NCBI RefSeq assembly: GCF_006965545.2
Contig: NZ_CP041372.2
Coordinates: 3,038,001-3,102,000 of the forward strand
DNA length: 64,000 nucleotides
Source of the DNA: Paenalkalicoccus suaedae
GTDB taxonomy: Bacteria > Bacillota > Bacilli > Bacillales > Salisediminibacteriaceae
Direction of reading: 5' to 3'
Positions within the stretch are counted from its first letter, which is position 1. Every line of letters begins with the position of its first letter. Positions 27,679 through 36,678 of this stretch are shown here, piece by piece. A program made the position numbers and the translations under genes. Under the pieces are notes generated by a model. The model was not told the origin of the DNA. It ran no database searches and was given only the letters and a program-made list of their open reading frames with translations.

Positions 27679-28890
27679 TTAAGATGAATAGTCATATAGT
27701 TCGGCTAATACAAGCGTCACTGCTCCGATCATTGTTCCTTTGTTTTCCAATTTAGATGGAATGATCTCTGTCCGCTTTGCCGATTTCGTCATTACCCGCT
27801 TTTCAACAAGCTCACGTAAAGGAGTAAATATGAAGTCCCCCGCCTTAGAGACACCACCACCGATGATGATTTTATCGGGGTTAACCATATGGATGAGATT
27901 AGTGATTCCCACTCCAAGGAACCGTCCCGCTTCCTCAAGCACCTCAATGGCATAGGCGTCGCCTTGAAGCGCAGCTTGATGGACGGTCTCCCCAGTAATC
28001 GCGTGCTTATCCCCTTGGACGAGATCTAAAATCGCTGTTTTGCGTCCCAGTGTGAGCTCTTGTAAGACACGCTCTCGAATGCGAATTCCACTTGCCACCG
28101 TATGCAGACATCCATAGCTTCCGCATGTACATTGCCGTCCGTTCAGGTCCACAATCATATGTCCGATCTCGCCGGCAATCTGGTCGCGTCCATGATAAAG
28201 GCGACCTTTCACAATAAATCCGGCACCGATTCCGTCCCCTACGTTAATGACCACGATGTCCGACGCATCCGTTCCCTCACCGAACCAGAGCTCTGCTAAC
28301 GCCATCGCGCGGGCATCATTCTCGACCTTAACTGGCAAATGAAATCTCGCCTCGAGCTGCTCTCTCATCTGCATTTCCTCGAAGCCAAAGTGTGGCGCAT
28401 ACACACTCACGCCTCGCTCCGGATCAACAATTCCATGCATCCCAATACCTATCCCTATTATTTTAGAAAAGTCGGTTTCTTCGTGTAGAATCGTTTCGAT
28501 TAGCTCTTCAATAATTTCCATAAACTCATGCGCTTTAAGACCTGGCACAAGCTTTTTACGATGCAAGGCCATGACGTCTGCATTGAGGTTCGTAAGTCCA
28601 GCGCGAACTTCTTCTGTCCCTACGTCAATACCAATAATATAGTGATTGTTTACGTTAATGGAGAGTAAGATTGGTTTACGTCCGCCTTTAGATGCGCCCG
28701 CTTCTCCTTCACGAATTAACCCTTCTTCAAGGAGCTCGCTCACGATGGACGATACAGTCGGCGGAGTTAGCTTCGCTCGTTTTGCAATTTCTGTCCGGGA
28801 GATTTGTGTCTCTGTGCGAATAATGTTTAGCACAAGAGAACGATTTAACGATTTCATCAGCTGAAAGCTGCCAGTTACATTCAATACCAT
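27679..28890 (-). CDS. ROK-family transcriptional repressor (XylR/NagC type)
   Basis: This 403-residue protein has a winged helix-turn-helix (about 17-65: SRTEIAKRAKLTPPTVSSIV) and a ROK sugar-binding domain (about 80-395) with GIDVGTEEVRAG, NDARAMALAELWFGEG, EIGHM and a CTCGSYGCLHT zinc site. The start is ATG 28890, 8 nt after TAGGAG. It lies directly upstream of the beta-galactoside unit in the same direction, so it should repress that unit until the sugar is present. It could also regulate itself. Confidence 0.88.
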   Translation of the reverse strand: MVLNVTGSFQLMKSLNRSLVLNIIRTETQISRTEIAKRAKLTPPTVSSIVSELLEEGLIREGEAGASKGGRKPILLSINVNNHYIIGIDVGTEEVRAGLTNLNADVMALHRKKLVPGLKAHEFMEIIEELIETILHEETDFSKIIGIGIGMHGIVDPERGVSVYAPHFGFEEMQMREQLEARFHLPVKVENDARAMALAELWFGEGTDASDIVVINVGDGIGAGFIVKGRLYHGRDQIAGEIGHMIVDLNGRQCTCGSYGCLHTVASGIRIRERVLQELTLGRKTAILDLVQGDKHAITGETVHQAALQGDAYAIEVLEEAGRFLGVGITNLIHMVNPDKIIIGGGVSKAGDFIFTPLRELVEKRVMTKSAKRTEIIPSKLENKGTMIGAVTLVLAELYDYSS

Positions 28891-28984
28891 CGCACTCACT
28901 CCTACACGCTTGTCTTGGTATAAGTATACGTTTTCATAAGCAACTTTGTAAAAGCTTTTTATTAAGTTTTTTATTTTGGGACAG

Positions 28985-29173
28985 AAGCTTGGGTGAATGG
29001 ATTGCCAATTAGCTTAGATCAAGAACTAAAGCTCTTCGAGCTTTAATTGCCTAAGTGCCAACTAGTTTTTAGAGCAGCCCTTGGGCTAAGATGACTAATT
29101 GCCACCCAGCTTTTTAAGAACAAGCCCTTCGGGCTAAATTGATTAAGTGCTAATTAGTTTAAATCTGCTCTTC
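28985..29173 (+). repeat. Composite element L2, module A
   Basis: Four short hairpins with UUC loops (AGCTCTTCGAGCT near 29029, AGCCCTTGGGCT near 29075, AGCCCTTCGGGCT near 29122, GCTCTTCGAGC near 29167) are separated by 40-55 bp. The linkers are similar: AATTGCCTAAGTGCCAACTAG and variants. The same units begin the other composite elements. Confidence 0.75.
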
Positions 29174-29345
29174 GAGCTGTCAGCCCTACGAACACTCTAC
29201 GACATCCATTGACCGTGTGGTCTTCACGGTCTGAAAAGCATTACAAAAAGTTTGCGTTCTTTGCGAACTTTTTGAGCTAGCCTTGCCCTTAGAAAGCAGT
29301 GGGTGGTTTTCCCGCTGATTTCAGGCTAGCGGTTGATGCTATACG
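29174..29345 (+). ncRNA. Composite element L2, half-B plus D1 domain
   Basis: The 5' arm of module B (GAGCTGTCAGCCC..ACGACATCC) runs straight into domain D1 (29211-29345). D1 has hairpin GACCGTG/CACGGTC, hairpin AAAAAGTT/AACTTTTT and the GCTAGCCT/AGGCTAGC stem enclosing GAAAGCAG/CTGATTTC. Locus L3 has the same half-B plus D join, so it was copied as a unit. Confidence 0.55.
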
Positions 29346-29368
29346 TTAAAGGAGAATCGTAACACTCC

Positions 29369-29653
29369 GAGCCGTCAGCCCTCCGGACACTCTACGACAT
29401 CCATAGGGCCGGTCTTTGAGCTTCCTCGTCGGCAAAGACCGCGTACTTTGCGGTCTGAACTAGTATCGCAGAATGCGCTCTTTGCAGTCTGAGCTAGCCT
29501 TGCACTTAGAGAACAGTGGGTGATCTTGACGCTGTTCTCAGGCTAGCGGTCGATGCTCCATTAATTTGCGCCTCCTGTGGGATCTCAAAGACCTCTTTCC
29601 CCTATGGATTGTCTCCGAATGTCCTCCGGGTCTGCCACCTCTGCGTTTGATTT
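29369..29653 (+). ncRNA. Composite element L2, module B1 with nested D2
   Basis: B arms pair over a long distance: CCATAGGG near 29400 with CCCTATGG near 29600, and GGTCTTTGAG with CTCAAAGACC. A D domain (29437-29560) sits inside the apical region. Its hairpins have changed on both sides relative to D1: GACCGC/GCGGTC and GAGAACAG/CTGTTCTC. Confidence 0.6.
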
Positions 29654-29654
29654 A

Positions 29655-29695
29655 AAAGAGCCTTCCTCTTTGTAGAAAAGCTCCGCTTTGTTTAG
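29655..29695 (+). terminator. Degenerate terminator after B1
   Basis: GAGC and GCTC arms with a TTTGTTT tract. The homologous sites at 33811 and 59380 are strong terminators. Confidence 0.45.
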
Positions 29696-29734
29696 AATGA
29701 TGGGTTTGAGATAAGTGGCTTTTTGGCAAATAGG

Positions 29735-29872
29735 ATTTTATGTACCGTATTTGAGGTAAATGTACCGTACTCAAGATTTATGTACCGTAATCGGAATGAA
29801 TGTACGCTATGCGAGATTTATGTACCTTATAAAAAATTAATGTACCTTAGACGAGAGATATGTATCGTGAGC
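29735..29872. repeat. Phased array f: TGTACCGTA word, exact 20-bp pitch
   Basis: TGTACC-type words start at 29741, 29761, 29781, 29801, 29821, 29841 and 29861, with no deviation. The array starts 46-48 nt beyond the terminator-like site, the same distance as in loci L3 and L5. Confidence 0.9.
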
Positions 29873-29910
29873 ATGGTTTGCTTCTGTTAAGATGCAGACT
29901 GCTTTTGAAA

Positions 29911-30123
29911 CTAGGCAACGTTCTTTGGCCTAGTAATGTAATTAAAAAAAGCGTTCGATTTATTAATTACTTGTTACCTTCGATTCTCTGGAGCGAAGGC
30001 TGGCGTCCCCTAGAGGGGTACTTTCGCGCACCGAAAATCCTTTCGAGGGGCCGTTGGCCGATCGAAATAGTTGAGGTAGCCCCTCAGGAAAGTGCCAGCC
30101 GAGAGCGCAGGAGAATCGAAGGT
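29911..30123 (+). ncRNA. H-C structured element, copy C2
   Basis: Hairpin H: CTAGGC pairs with GCCTAG (29911-29933). C fold 29973-30123: CGATTCTC with GAGAATCG, GCTGGCG with GCCAGC, GAGGGG with CCCCTC, and the inner hairpin TTTCGA with TCGAAA. A reading frame crosses it on the plus strand but has no support as a gene. Confidence 0.6.
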
Positions 30124-30218
30124 TCTCCTACTGTCACCCTTCGGTTGTTCGAACCGGAGGTATTAGAAGCGTTCCTAAATGTTTACTCTCGACGAGTGGT
30201 ATAGAAGCTACGTTACAA

Positions 30219-30686
30219 TTATGTCGAACGTCCGTCCACTTTTTCCTCAATAATATTCCCGACGCGCGAGAAGATGACGGAGGTTGCGACGGCCATGAGG
30301 GTGATGGCGTAGAAGCCTGTGGCGATGCCGATGCCGACGCCGCCTACGAAGAAGATCATGGCTGCGGAGGTGAGTCCGGTTACGTTCAATCCATCCTTTA
30401 GGATGACGCCTGCGCCTAAGAATCCGAGGCCGGAGACGATTTGTGCGGCTAATCGCATGGGATCCATCATGACGTTGTCTGCCATCTCCGCAAATTGCGT
30501 GACGCTATAGATCGAGATGAGTGTGATAAGGCATGTGGAGATACACACATACATATATGTTTTAATGCCTGCTGGTTTACTTTTTGCATAGCGATCCCAG
30601 CCGATGATAAAGCCGAGCGTTGCACTGAGTAAAATTTGGCCCATCATAATAAGATAAGGCGTGATACTTTCAAGTAGTTCTTCCAT
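30219..30686 (-). CDS. MgtC/SapB family membrane protein
   Basis: This 155-residue protein has four to five membrane helices. It contains ATLGFIIGWDRY near the N-terminus and an AAQIVSGLGFLGAGVI motif typical of MgtC proteins. MgtC-like proteins affect Mg2+-related fitness and membrane ATPases; the Bacillus role is unclear. The C-terminal ACT-like domain of longer members is absent. Start at ATG 30686 with AAGGGGG 9 nt upstream. Confidence 0.85.
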   Translation of the reverse strand: MEELLESITPYLIMMGQILLSATLGFIIGWDRYAKSKPAGIKTYMYVCISTCLITLISIYSVTQFAEMADNVMMDPMRLAAQIVSGLGFLGAGVILKDGLNVTGLTSAAMIFFVGGVGIGIATGFYAITLMAVATSVIFSRVGNIIEEKVDGRST

Positions 30687-30792
30687 TTTGATATGCCCCC
30701 TTGAACGCAATTGTGCTATCTATAGTAAATACCCTTGTATGGTTTAACTGCAACGTTATTTTTAGTATGATAGAAGAAAAGGAGGAATGGTC

Positions 30793-31116
30793 ATGTCTAA
30801 AGAAGAAACAAAAGAGCGCGTAATGGCCGAGCTCGAGAAGGTTATCGATCCTGAACTGGGTGTCGATATCGTAAACCTTGGTCTCATTTACGACGTTAAA
30901 CTTGACGAAGAAGACAACGCTACAGTCGTCATGACATTAACCTCAATGGGTTGCCCACTTGCAGGAACGATTGTAAACGACATTAAAATGGCACTAACGG
31001 AGCTTCAAGAATTTAAAGAAATTGGTAAGGTAGATGTCGATATCGTATGGAGTCCAACGTGGGACAAATCCATGATGTCACGCTACGCGAAGCTTGCGTT
31101 AGGCGTTCATGAATAG
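30793..31116 (+). CDS. DUF59/MIP18-family iron-sulfur assembly factor
   Basis: This 107-residue protein has KVIDPELGVDIVNLGLIYDV, TLTSMGCPLAG (conserved Cys) and VWSPTWDKSMMS, the SufT/PaaD-like DUF59 signature. Family members help mature Fe-S proteins. It is monocistronic with its own terminator. I choose ATG 30793, 7 nt from AGGAGG; an ATG 6 nt earlier is too close to that site. Confidence 0.88.
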   Translation: MSKEETKERVMAELEKVIDPELGVDIVNLGLIYDVKLDEEDNATVVMTLTSMGCPLAGTIVNDIKMALTELQEFKEIGKVDVDIVWSPTWDKSMMSRYAKLALGVHE

Positions 31117-31135
31117 GGTTTGTGATTAAAGCGAA

Positions 31136-31170
31136 GAGGCTTCGGATTGAGTGATCCGAGCCTCTTTTTT
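31136..31170 (+). terminator. Intrinsic terminator of the DUF59 gene
   Basis: AGAGGCTTCGGAT pairs with ATCCGAGCCTCT (one bulge), followed by six T, 19 nt after the stop. Confidence 0.92.
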
Positions 31171-31244
31171 GTTTGGTGCGCGGGTTGGGTGGTTGGGGTT
31201 GATGGTAATGTTAATGTTGAGAGGTGCGGTGCGATCGGTTCAGC

Positions 31245-31530
31245 GTGTTGTCATAATTGATTGGCGATTTGTCATAAATGATGGCCGGATTGTCATAAAA
31301 AACAAGTGGTTTGTCATAAATGAAAGGCACTTTGTCATTATTCCTTGCCACACTGTCATTATTGACAGCTATTTTGTCATAATTGTTGGCGTAATGCCTA
31401 ACCTCTCGCCAGTTTGTCATAACTGTATACCGAAATGTCATAACCTACCACCAGTTTGTCATAACTGTATACCGAAATGTCATAACCTCCAACCAAATTG
31501 TCATAACCTACCGCCAGTTTGTCATAACTC
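31245..31530. repeat. Phased array g: TTGTCATAA word, exact 21-bp pitch
   Basis: TGTCAT starts at 31249, 31270, 31291, 31312, 31333, 31354, 31375, 31415, 31436, 31457, 31478, 31499 and 31520. Eleven steps are exactly 21 bp and one is 40 bp, where the word has decayed. It fills the gap between two convergent genes and ends 30 bp from the MCP stop. No other terminator for the MCP gene is visible. Confidence 0.92.
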
Positions 31531-31557
31531 CCCTACACACCAACGACTCCACCTTCC

Positions 31558-33249
31558 CTAATACTGAAACCTACCTACGTTCCGCTCTAGTTTCTGCGCT
31601 AGCTCGCCTAGTGATTCGCTTGATTCAGCTACCTCTGCGATCGAGGCGGTTTGCTCCTCGATTGCTGCTGACATTTGTTCCGTGCTCGCTGCATTTTCCT
31701 CCGAAATCGCAGATAGATTCTCCATGATCGAGAGGATGCTCTCCTTTTTGCGCAATAGCTCTGCGCCTGAGTCGCTCAATGAGCCAACTGACTCGCGCAT
31801 GCGCTCAATCGACGTCGCCACATCGCGGAACGTGTCCGTCGTTTTTGCGACACTCTCCGATTGCTCAGCGGAAACTTGATTCGACTGCTCCATCGTTTTC
31901 ACTGCCTCGCTCGTTTTAGCGGACAGCGCGCCGATAATCGTCGTAATCTCCTCCGAGAACGTGTTCGACTGCTCAGCGAGCTTTCGAATCTCATCTGCGA
32001 CAACTGCAAAGCCTTTACCTGCTTCACCTGCTCGCGCTGCTTCGATCGACGCGTTCAACGCCAGCAAATTCGTCTGCTCCGAGATCGCGCGAATCATCCC
32101 ACTTGCCTTCTCGATGCGCTCTGTATTTTCACTTGTCTCGCTAATCATCGCATGTACGTCGCGAGACATTCGATCTGTATCCGCCGTCTTCGACACAAGC
32201 TCCTGCACAAGCCCTAATCCTTGATCCTTCAGCTTTCCGATCTCAGCCGTCGCCTCATTGACTAGCGCCACAAAGCGTTGCTCCTGCTCGACCAATCCGC
32301 CAAGTTCCTGCATTTGTTCTGTGCCCTGCTCCGTATCGTGCGCCTGATCGATTGCACCCTTCGAGATATCCTCGACCGTATTTGCCACCTCTTCCGACGC
32401 CTTGGCCGACTGCTCGCTCGTCATCGTCAAGTGTACAGATGAATCCGCCAATTGCTTTGATGCGTGAGAAACCTCGTGGAACAGCTCTCTCAGCTGGGAT
32501 TTCGTCATGGAAAAGCTTGCCGAAATCTCTCCGATTTCATCCTGATAAGGATCTGCTTCTGTTTCACGCAAATCACCAGCACCCGCAAGCTTTAGTTGCT
32601 TAATTAATGTGTTAATACGTTGCTTTATTTTCCGCGTAAAGAGTACTAGTAAGGTTGCTATAACTGCGATCACAATAACAACTGCCACAACTACCTTCGT
32701 CACAATGTCGGAAATAATCGTATTGACTGCTTCCTGTGAGGTTGCAGTAAATAGCATCCCTAGAATTTCTCCGTCAGGGGCAGTGATCGGTAAATAGGCT
32801 GTCGATAGCTCATCGCCAAGAATGTCAGCCTGACCAGAATACGGCATCCCGTCCTCTAGAACAACCTCTGTCACCTCGCCCGTCGCCTCCACGCTCACCG
32901 CGCGTTCGCCACCGATAATGAGGTTAGTGGTGATTGGCTGTCTGCCTTGGAAAATCGTGATGAGACCGTTTGTCATGTCGCCGATCGTGTCCATCAGTTC
33001 TTCGTTCTCATTCATTCGTGTGTCGCCTTTATAAAGCTCGTTGTCTACAATCTGCCAAGGTCCCTCAAATCGCTCATCTATGTAACTAGACGCTAGCGCA
33101 ATATCACTTTCTGCTTTCTCTGAAGCAAATCGTTCTATTCCTGCGCGTACCTCTGTGAATGTAATACCCATAAGCACTCCTGAGAGAAGTAGGACTACCG
33201 ACAGGATTACTAGGTAAAACTTTGTTAATATCGTCATTTTGCGAAGCAT
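31558..33249 (-). CDS. Methyl-accepting chemotaxis protein
   Basis: This 563-residue protein has a membrane helix (about 10-32), an extracellular single-Cache-type sensor domain (about 35-185), a second helix (about 188-210), HAMP (about 212-265) and the cytoplasmic signalling domain with the conserved hairpin tip region ([20 protein letters not shown]). Its ligand is unknown. It would signal through CheA. It is a single gene convergent with the DUF59 gene. Confidence 0.93.
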   Translation of the reverse strand: MLRKMTILTKFYLVILSVVLLLSGVLMGITFTEVRAGIERFASEKAESDIALASSYIDERFEGPWQIVDNELYKGDTRMNENEELMDTIGDMTNGLITIFQGRQPITTNLIIGGERAVSVEATGEVTEVVLEDGMPYSGQADILGDELSTAYLPITAPDGEILGMLFTATSQEAVNTIISDIVTKVVVAVVIVIAVIATLLVLFTRKIKQRINTLIKQLKLAGAGDLRETEADPYQDEIGEISASFSMTKSQLRELFHEVSHASKQLADSSVHLTMTSEQSAKASEEVANTVEDISKGAIDQAHDTEQGTEQMQELGGLVEQEQRFVALVNEATAEIGKLKDQGLGLVQELVSKTADTDRMSRDVHAMISETSENTERIEKASGMIRAISEQTNLLALNASIEAARAGEAGKGFAVVADEIRKLAEQSNTFSEEITTIIGALSAKTSEAVKTMEQSNQVSAEQSESVAKTTDTFRDVATSIERMRESVGSLSDSGAELLRKKESILSIMENLSAISEENAASTEQMSAAIEEQTASIAEVAESSESLGELAQKLERNVGRFQY

Positions 33250-33352
33250 GTTATCCTCCTAAGTTACTATGATATTTGCACTTGTTCACTTTATCACTAA
33301 GTGTAGTTTGGGTAAATAGTAATTATGTATTTTTCTTGAAAATGTGGGTTGC

Positions 33353-33436
33353 TTAAGGGCTAACTAGTTTAGATCAAATACTAAAGCTCTTCGAGCTTTA
33401 ATTGCCTAAGTAGCAAACAGTTTAAATCTACACTTC
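33353..33436 (+). repeat. Composite element L3, module A
   Basis: Two module-A units: AGCTCTTCGAGCT (near 33386) and the ACTTCGAGCT junction to module B, with the AATTGCCTAAGT linker. Confidence 0.7.
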
Positions 33437-33605
33437 GAGCTGTCAGCCCTCCGAACACTCTACGACATCTATTGACCGTGTGGTCTTCCACGGTCTAAAA
33501 AGCATCACAAAAAGCTTGCGGTCATTGCGAGCATTTTTGAGCTAGCCTTGCCCTTATGCTTTTCCCGCTGATTTCAGGCTAGCGGTTGATGCTTGACTTT
33601 AAAGG
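33437..33605 (+). ncRNA. Composite element L3, half-B plus D3 domain
   Basis: Same join as at 29174. D3 (33474-33597) keeps GACCGTG/CACGGTC and GCTAGCCT/AGGCTAGC but has lost part of the inner arm. The middle hairpin is AAAAAGCTTGCG/GCGAGC-TTTTT, changed on both sides from D1. Confidence 0.55.
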
Positions 33606-33621
33606 AGAATTGTAACACTTC

Positions 33622-33798
33622 AAGCCGTCAGCCCTCCGAACACTCTACGACATCCATAGGGCCGGTCTTTGAGCTTCCTCGTCGGCAGGACTCGACTGTC
33701 GTCTCCTCCTAAGCGCCTCCTGTGGGATCTCAAAGACCTCTTTCCCCTATGGATTGTCTCCGAATGTCCTCCGGGTCTGCCACCTCTGCGTTTGATTT
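33622..33798 (+). ncRNA. Composite element L3, module B2
   Basis: Clean module B without nested D. CATAGGG pairs with CCCTATG, GGTCTTTGAG with CTCAAAGACC, and the apical AGGA..TCGAC..GTCG..TCCT hairpin differs from the CAGGGT/ACCCTG hairpin of copy B3 by paired changes. Confidence 0.6.
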
Positions 33799-33810
33799 AA
33801 AAAGAGCATA

Positions 33811-33853
33811 AGAAAAGAGCTTTCCTCTTTGTGGGAAAGCTCTTCTTTGTTTG
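33811..33853 (+). terminator. Terminator of module B2
   Basis: AAGAGCTTTCC pairs perfectly with GGAAAGCTCTT, followed by CTTTGTTT. It would end a transcript made of modules A, half-B/D and B. Confidence 0.85.
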
Positions 33854-33894
33854 AATATGTGGTTTTAGATAAGTTGCTCTTTAGCAATTGAGAG

Positions 33895-34082
33895 TTTTAT
33901 GTACCGTATTTGAGGTAAATGTACCGTACTAAAAATTTATGTACCGTATACAAAAGAAATGTACCGTACTCGGAATGAATGTACCTTGAGGGCTAGTTCC
34001 TTTATTTAATGTACAGTATGTGAAGTTTATGTACCATATAGAAAATTTATGTACCATATACGAGCTTTATGTACCGTGAGCA
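33895..34082. repeat. Phased array h: TGTACCGTA word, 20-bp pitch with one 30-bp step
   Basis: GTACC-type words start at 33901, 33921, 33941, 33961, 33981, 34011, 34031, 34051 and 34071. All steps are 20 bp except one of 30 bp. Confidence 0.9.
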
Positions 34083-34098
34083 AGAGGTAGTGTCAAAA

Positions 34099-34318
34099 CT
34101 AGGCAACGCTTTTCGGCCTAGTCTAGTAATGTAATTAAAAAAGTGTTCGTGCAATTAAAGCACCGTTACCTTCGATTCTCCGGAGCGAAGGCTGGCGTCT
34201 CTTAGAGGGGCACTTCCGCGCAGCGAAAATCCTTTCGATCGGCCATTGGTTTGGCAGATCGAAATAGTTGAGCAAGCCCCTCTGGAAAGCGCCAGCCTGG
34301 AGCGCAGGAGAATCGAAG
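34099..34318 (+). ncRNA. H-C structured element, copy C3
   Basis: H: CTAGGC with GCCTAG (34099-34121). C: 34165-34318 with CGATTCTC/GAGAATCG, GCTGGCG/CGCCAGC, GAGGGGC/GCCCCTC and inner TTTCGATC/GATCGAAA. It ends about 90 nt before the DUF2071 start codon, so transcripts of that gene may begin in or after it. Confidence 0.6.
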
Positions 34319-34407
34319 AATCACTACTTCGATCTGAAAGCATCTGTTACGTATTTTCCTCCAAAAGAAGCTATACTACATACAATAACTACCTAGAGGA
34401 GGCCACC

Positions 34408-35091
34408 ATGATGCTCACCATGACTTGGGAACACGTGCTTTTTATGCACTACAGCGTTAATCCTGATGACATTCAGGCGCAGCTACCTGTCGGAATGAAG
34501 GTCGACACGTATCACGGCGACGCCTATCTTGGCGTTGTACCGTTTTTGATGACGAATATCTCTCTTACGAAATTGCCACGTCTGTCTAGCTTACGGTTTC
34601 CGGAGCTCAATCTTCGGACATACGTGACGGTTAATGGGCGACCTGGCGTATACTTTTTTTATCTGGACGCAACGAGTCGTCTTGCTAATAAAGTGGCAAA
34701 TTCGTTTTTTTATCTCCCCTATAAAAACGCGTCTATCCTTGTTTCGGAAGGAAAGAATGCGACGACATTTTCTCACCGACGCACGAATCAGCCGCACTCG
34801 TTTGCCGCAAGCTATGGACCTAAGGGAGATGTCTTGAGTCCGCCGCGCGACTCGTTTGATTATTGGTCGACGGAGCGCTATCGTTTTTATTCGCACGGGC
34901 GTAAGAATGTGTTTGTAGGCGAGATTGCGCACGAGCCGTGGCCGCTCCAGCAGGCGCATGTGACGCTCCATCATAGCAACCTACTTGACCTCTCTCCTGT
35001 GCCCGTAGAGTTAAATGACCAGACTCCTCACATTCGTTATGCGAGAAAAATCCCAGTGACCGCAAAATATATTAAGCGGATTAGCCTTTAA
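34408..35091 (+). CDS. DUF2071 (YqjF-like) family protein
   Basis: This 227-residue protein matches the YqjF/DUF2071 family (acetoacetate-decarboxylase-like fold): WEHVLFMHYSVNP, YLGVVPFLMTNI, FPELNLRTYV and a conserved YFFYLDATS stretch. The function is unknown. The start is ATG 34408 with AGAGGAGG 6 nt upstream. An in-frame extension to 34246 would run through the C3 repeat and is rejected. Confidence 0.85.
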   Translation: MMLTMTWEHVLFMHYSVNPDDIQAQLPVGMKVDTYHGDAYLGVVPFLMTNISLTKLPRLSSLRFPELNLRTYVTVNGRPGVYFFYLDATSRLANKVANSFFYLPYKNASILVSEGKNATTFSHRRTNQPHSFAASYGPKGDVLSPPRDSFDYWSTERYRFYSHGRKNVFVGEIAHEPWPLQQAHVTLHHSNLLDLSPVPVELNDQTPHIRYARKIPVTAKYIKRISL

Positions 35092-35098
35092 TCACATG

Positions 35099-35126
35099 AA
35101 AAAGGAGCGCCCACAGCGGGTGCTCC
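35099..35126 (-). terminator. Terminator between convergent DUF2071 and photolyase genes
   Basis: GGAGCGCCC pairs with GGGTGCTCC. On the minus strand it is followed by TTTTT, so it mainly serves the photolyase gene. Confidence 0.8.
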
Positions 35127-35134
35127 ATTCTTCT

Positions 35135-36580
35135 TTACTTCTTAAATGTCGCTTGTTTATAGACTTCTTGACGCTTGTCTAACGATTCCTGCAAATTCAC
35201 AATCGGGAACGGATAGTCAATTCCTAGTTGGACATTCGCCTGCTTGCGAACATCTTCTGGCATACGAAACGGTGCATAAATGTACTCGTTTGGCACATGC
35301 TTTAATGCGGGTAAAAAGTAGCGTACAAATTCGCCCTTCTCATCGTAGCGCTCCCCTTGCTTGATCACGTGAAACGCGCGAAACTTGCGCATATCCGTTC
35401 CAACTCCCGCAACATACTGCCAGTTGCCATAATTGCTCGCAGGATCGTAATCAATCAGCTGTGACTCAAACCAGGCAGCGCCCCAGCGCCAGTCGATTCC
35501 TAAGTTTTTCGTCAAAAAGCTTGCGACGTTCTGTCGTGCTCGATTCGACATGTAGCCTGTCGCCGAAAGCTGCTTCATCGCTGCATCGATAAGCGGATAG
35601 CCCGTCTCTCCATCGCGCCACTTATCAAATACTGTAATATCCTTCTCCCACTCGACCTCCATACCCTGCACCCCACTCTGGAGGAAAAGCTTGTCCCCCT
35701 TCTGACGTAAAAGGAAGTGGAAGTAGTCCCGCCAAAGGAGCTCAAACCAAAGCCAATACGTGGACTCATTGGCACGATGCTCCTCTTCAAACTGCTTTAA
35801 ATTCCAGTAGGCAGTCCTAGGAGACAGCGAACCATTAGCAAGCCACGGCGAAAACTTCGAACTATCGTCCATCGCGAGCATGCCGTTACGACGCTCTTTA
35901 TAAGTCAGCACATGTTTAGAGCCATAGTAGTAATCATACAACCGACGAAGTGCCTCCTGCTCGCCACCGCTCACATAAATCGACGCCTCAAGCTCTCTAA
36001 AACGACTCATCAGCTCCTTGCCACTCTTCTCCTGCTCTTCAAGCATAAACGGGGTTTGCTCGTACGGCGGAGGCAATGGTTTTCTTGGCAAAATATCCTT
36101 ATCCTCGATCTTTTTACGAAAGCTCGTAAAGCCACCAGGAAGCTTCTCCATCTCGAACGGCAAATCATCCGGATGTAAAAGCGTATCTCCCTCATAAAAT
36201 ATCACCTGTATGCCAAACTCTTCTGCGATTTCCTTGAGCGCCTGCTCATCGTCTCGCTCCTCCGACCCAGGATGTGTGTAAGCATGAATGCGCGTAATGC
36301 TATGTTCGTTTAACCACGTACGCCATTCCTCCATAGCAGAGCCCTCACGCAATAAAAGCGGCACTCCTAACTGACTAAGCTGTTGATGGAGCGCCAATAA
36401 AGATTCTACTTCAAAACGAGACCGCTTTGCGCTCTGTCTCCGAAAGCCGGCTTCTGACCACTCATGCGCACGAGAGGAAAATAGATAGCCACCAATCACC
36501 GGTTGATCTCCTTCTAAAGCTTTATAAAGTGGTTCATGGTCATGTATACGCAAATCATTTCTAAACCAGACGAATTCCAT
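35135..36580 (-). CDS. Photolyase/cryptochrome family protein, DASH-like
   Basis: This 481-residue protein has an N-terminal antenna domain (WFRNDLRIHDHEPL) and a FAD-binding helical domain (about 200-470). The C-terminal part (GYMSNRARQNVASFL, DWRWGAAWFESQLIDYD, SNYGNWQYVAGVG) is closest in pattern to cryptochrome-DASH and related light-dependent repair enzymes. It should bind FAD and repair UV pyrimidine dimers, perhaps in single-stranded DNA if truly DASH. It is a single gene. I cannot separate class I photolyase from DASH by eye with certainty. Confidence 0.85.
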   Translation of the reverse strand: MEFVWFRNDLRIHDHEPLYKALEGDQPVIGGYLFSSRAHEWSEAGFRRQSAKRSRFEVESLLALHQQLSQLGVPLLLREGSAMEEWRTWLNEHSITRIHAYTHPGSEERDDEQALKEIAEEFGIQVIFYEGDTLLHPDDLPFEMEKLPGGFTSFRKKIEDKDILPRKPLPPPYEQTPFMLEEQEKSGKELMSRFRELEASIYVSGGEQEALRRLYDYYYGSKHVLTYKERRNGMLAMDDSSKFSPWLANGSLSPRTAYWNLKQFEEEHRANESTYWLWFELLWRDYFHFLLRQKGDKLFLQSGVQGMEVEWEKDITVFDKWRDGETGYPLIDAAMKQLSATGYMSNRARQNVASFLTKNLGIDWRWGAAWFESQLIDYDPASNYGNWQYVAGVGTDMRKFRAFHVIKQGERYDEKGEFVRYFLPALKHVPNEYIYAPFRMPEDVRKQANVQLGIDYPFPIVNLQESLDKRQEVYKQATFKK

Positions 36581-36678
36581 CTCTCATCCCTCCTCTATCT
36601 AATATCGGATATTCCCCTATACTTATGAGTAGAAACGCTACATGGTATACTAAAAAAAAACAAATAGGAGGCTTTTAC

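Noticed and set aside
29911-30123. Naming module C as HEARO/omega RNA or as a group II intron fragment
   Set aside because: Only the general idea (multi-copy structured RNA) fits. I cannot match conserved motifs from memory, and no IscB/IsrB/TnpB or reverse transcriptase gene is present. Left as a hypothesis to test.
29860-30204. A 114-codon plus-strand frame over module C2
   Set aside because: Not conserved as protein among C copies, which vary by paired changes suited to structure, not codons.
31151-31561. Plus-strand frame giving a heptad peptide repeat (VINDGRI, CHNLPPV and similar)
   Set aside because: It follows from the 21-bp array being a multiple of three. There is no ribosome site, and other arrays with a 20-bp pitch cannot code a repeat.
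34246-34407. N-terminal extension of the DUF2071 gene
   Set aside because: It would translate the C3 repeat; ATG 34408 has a strong ribosome site and matches the family start.
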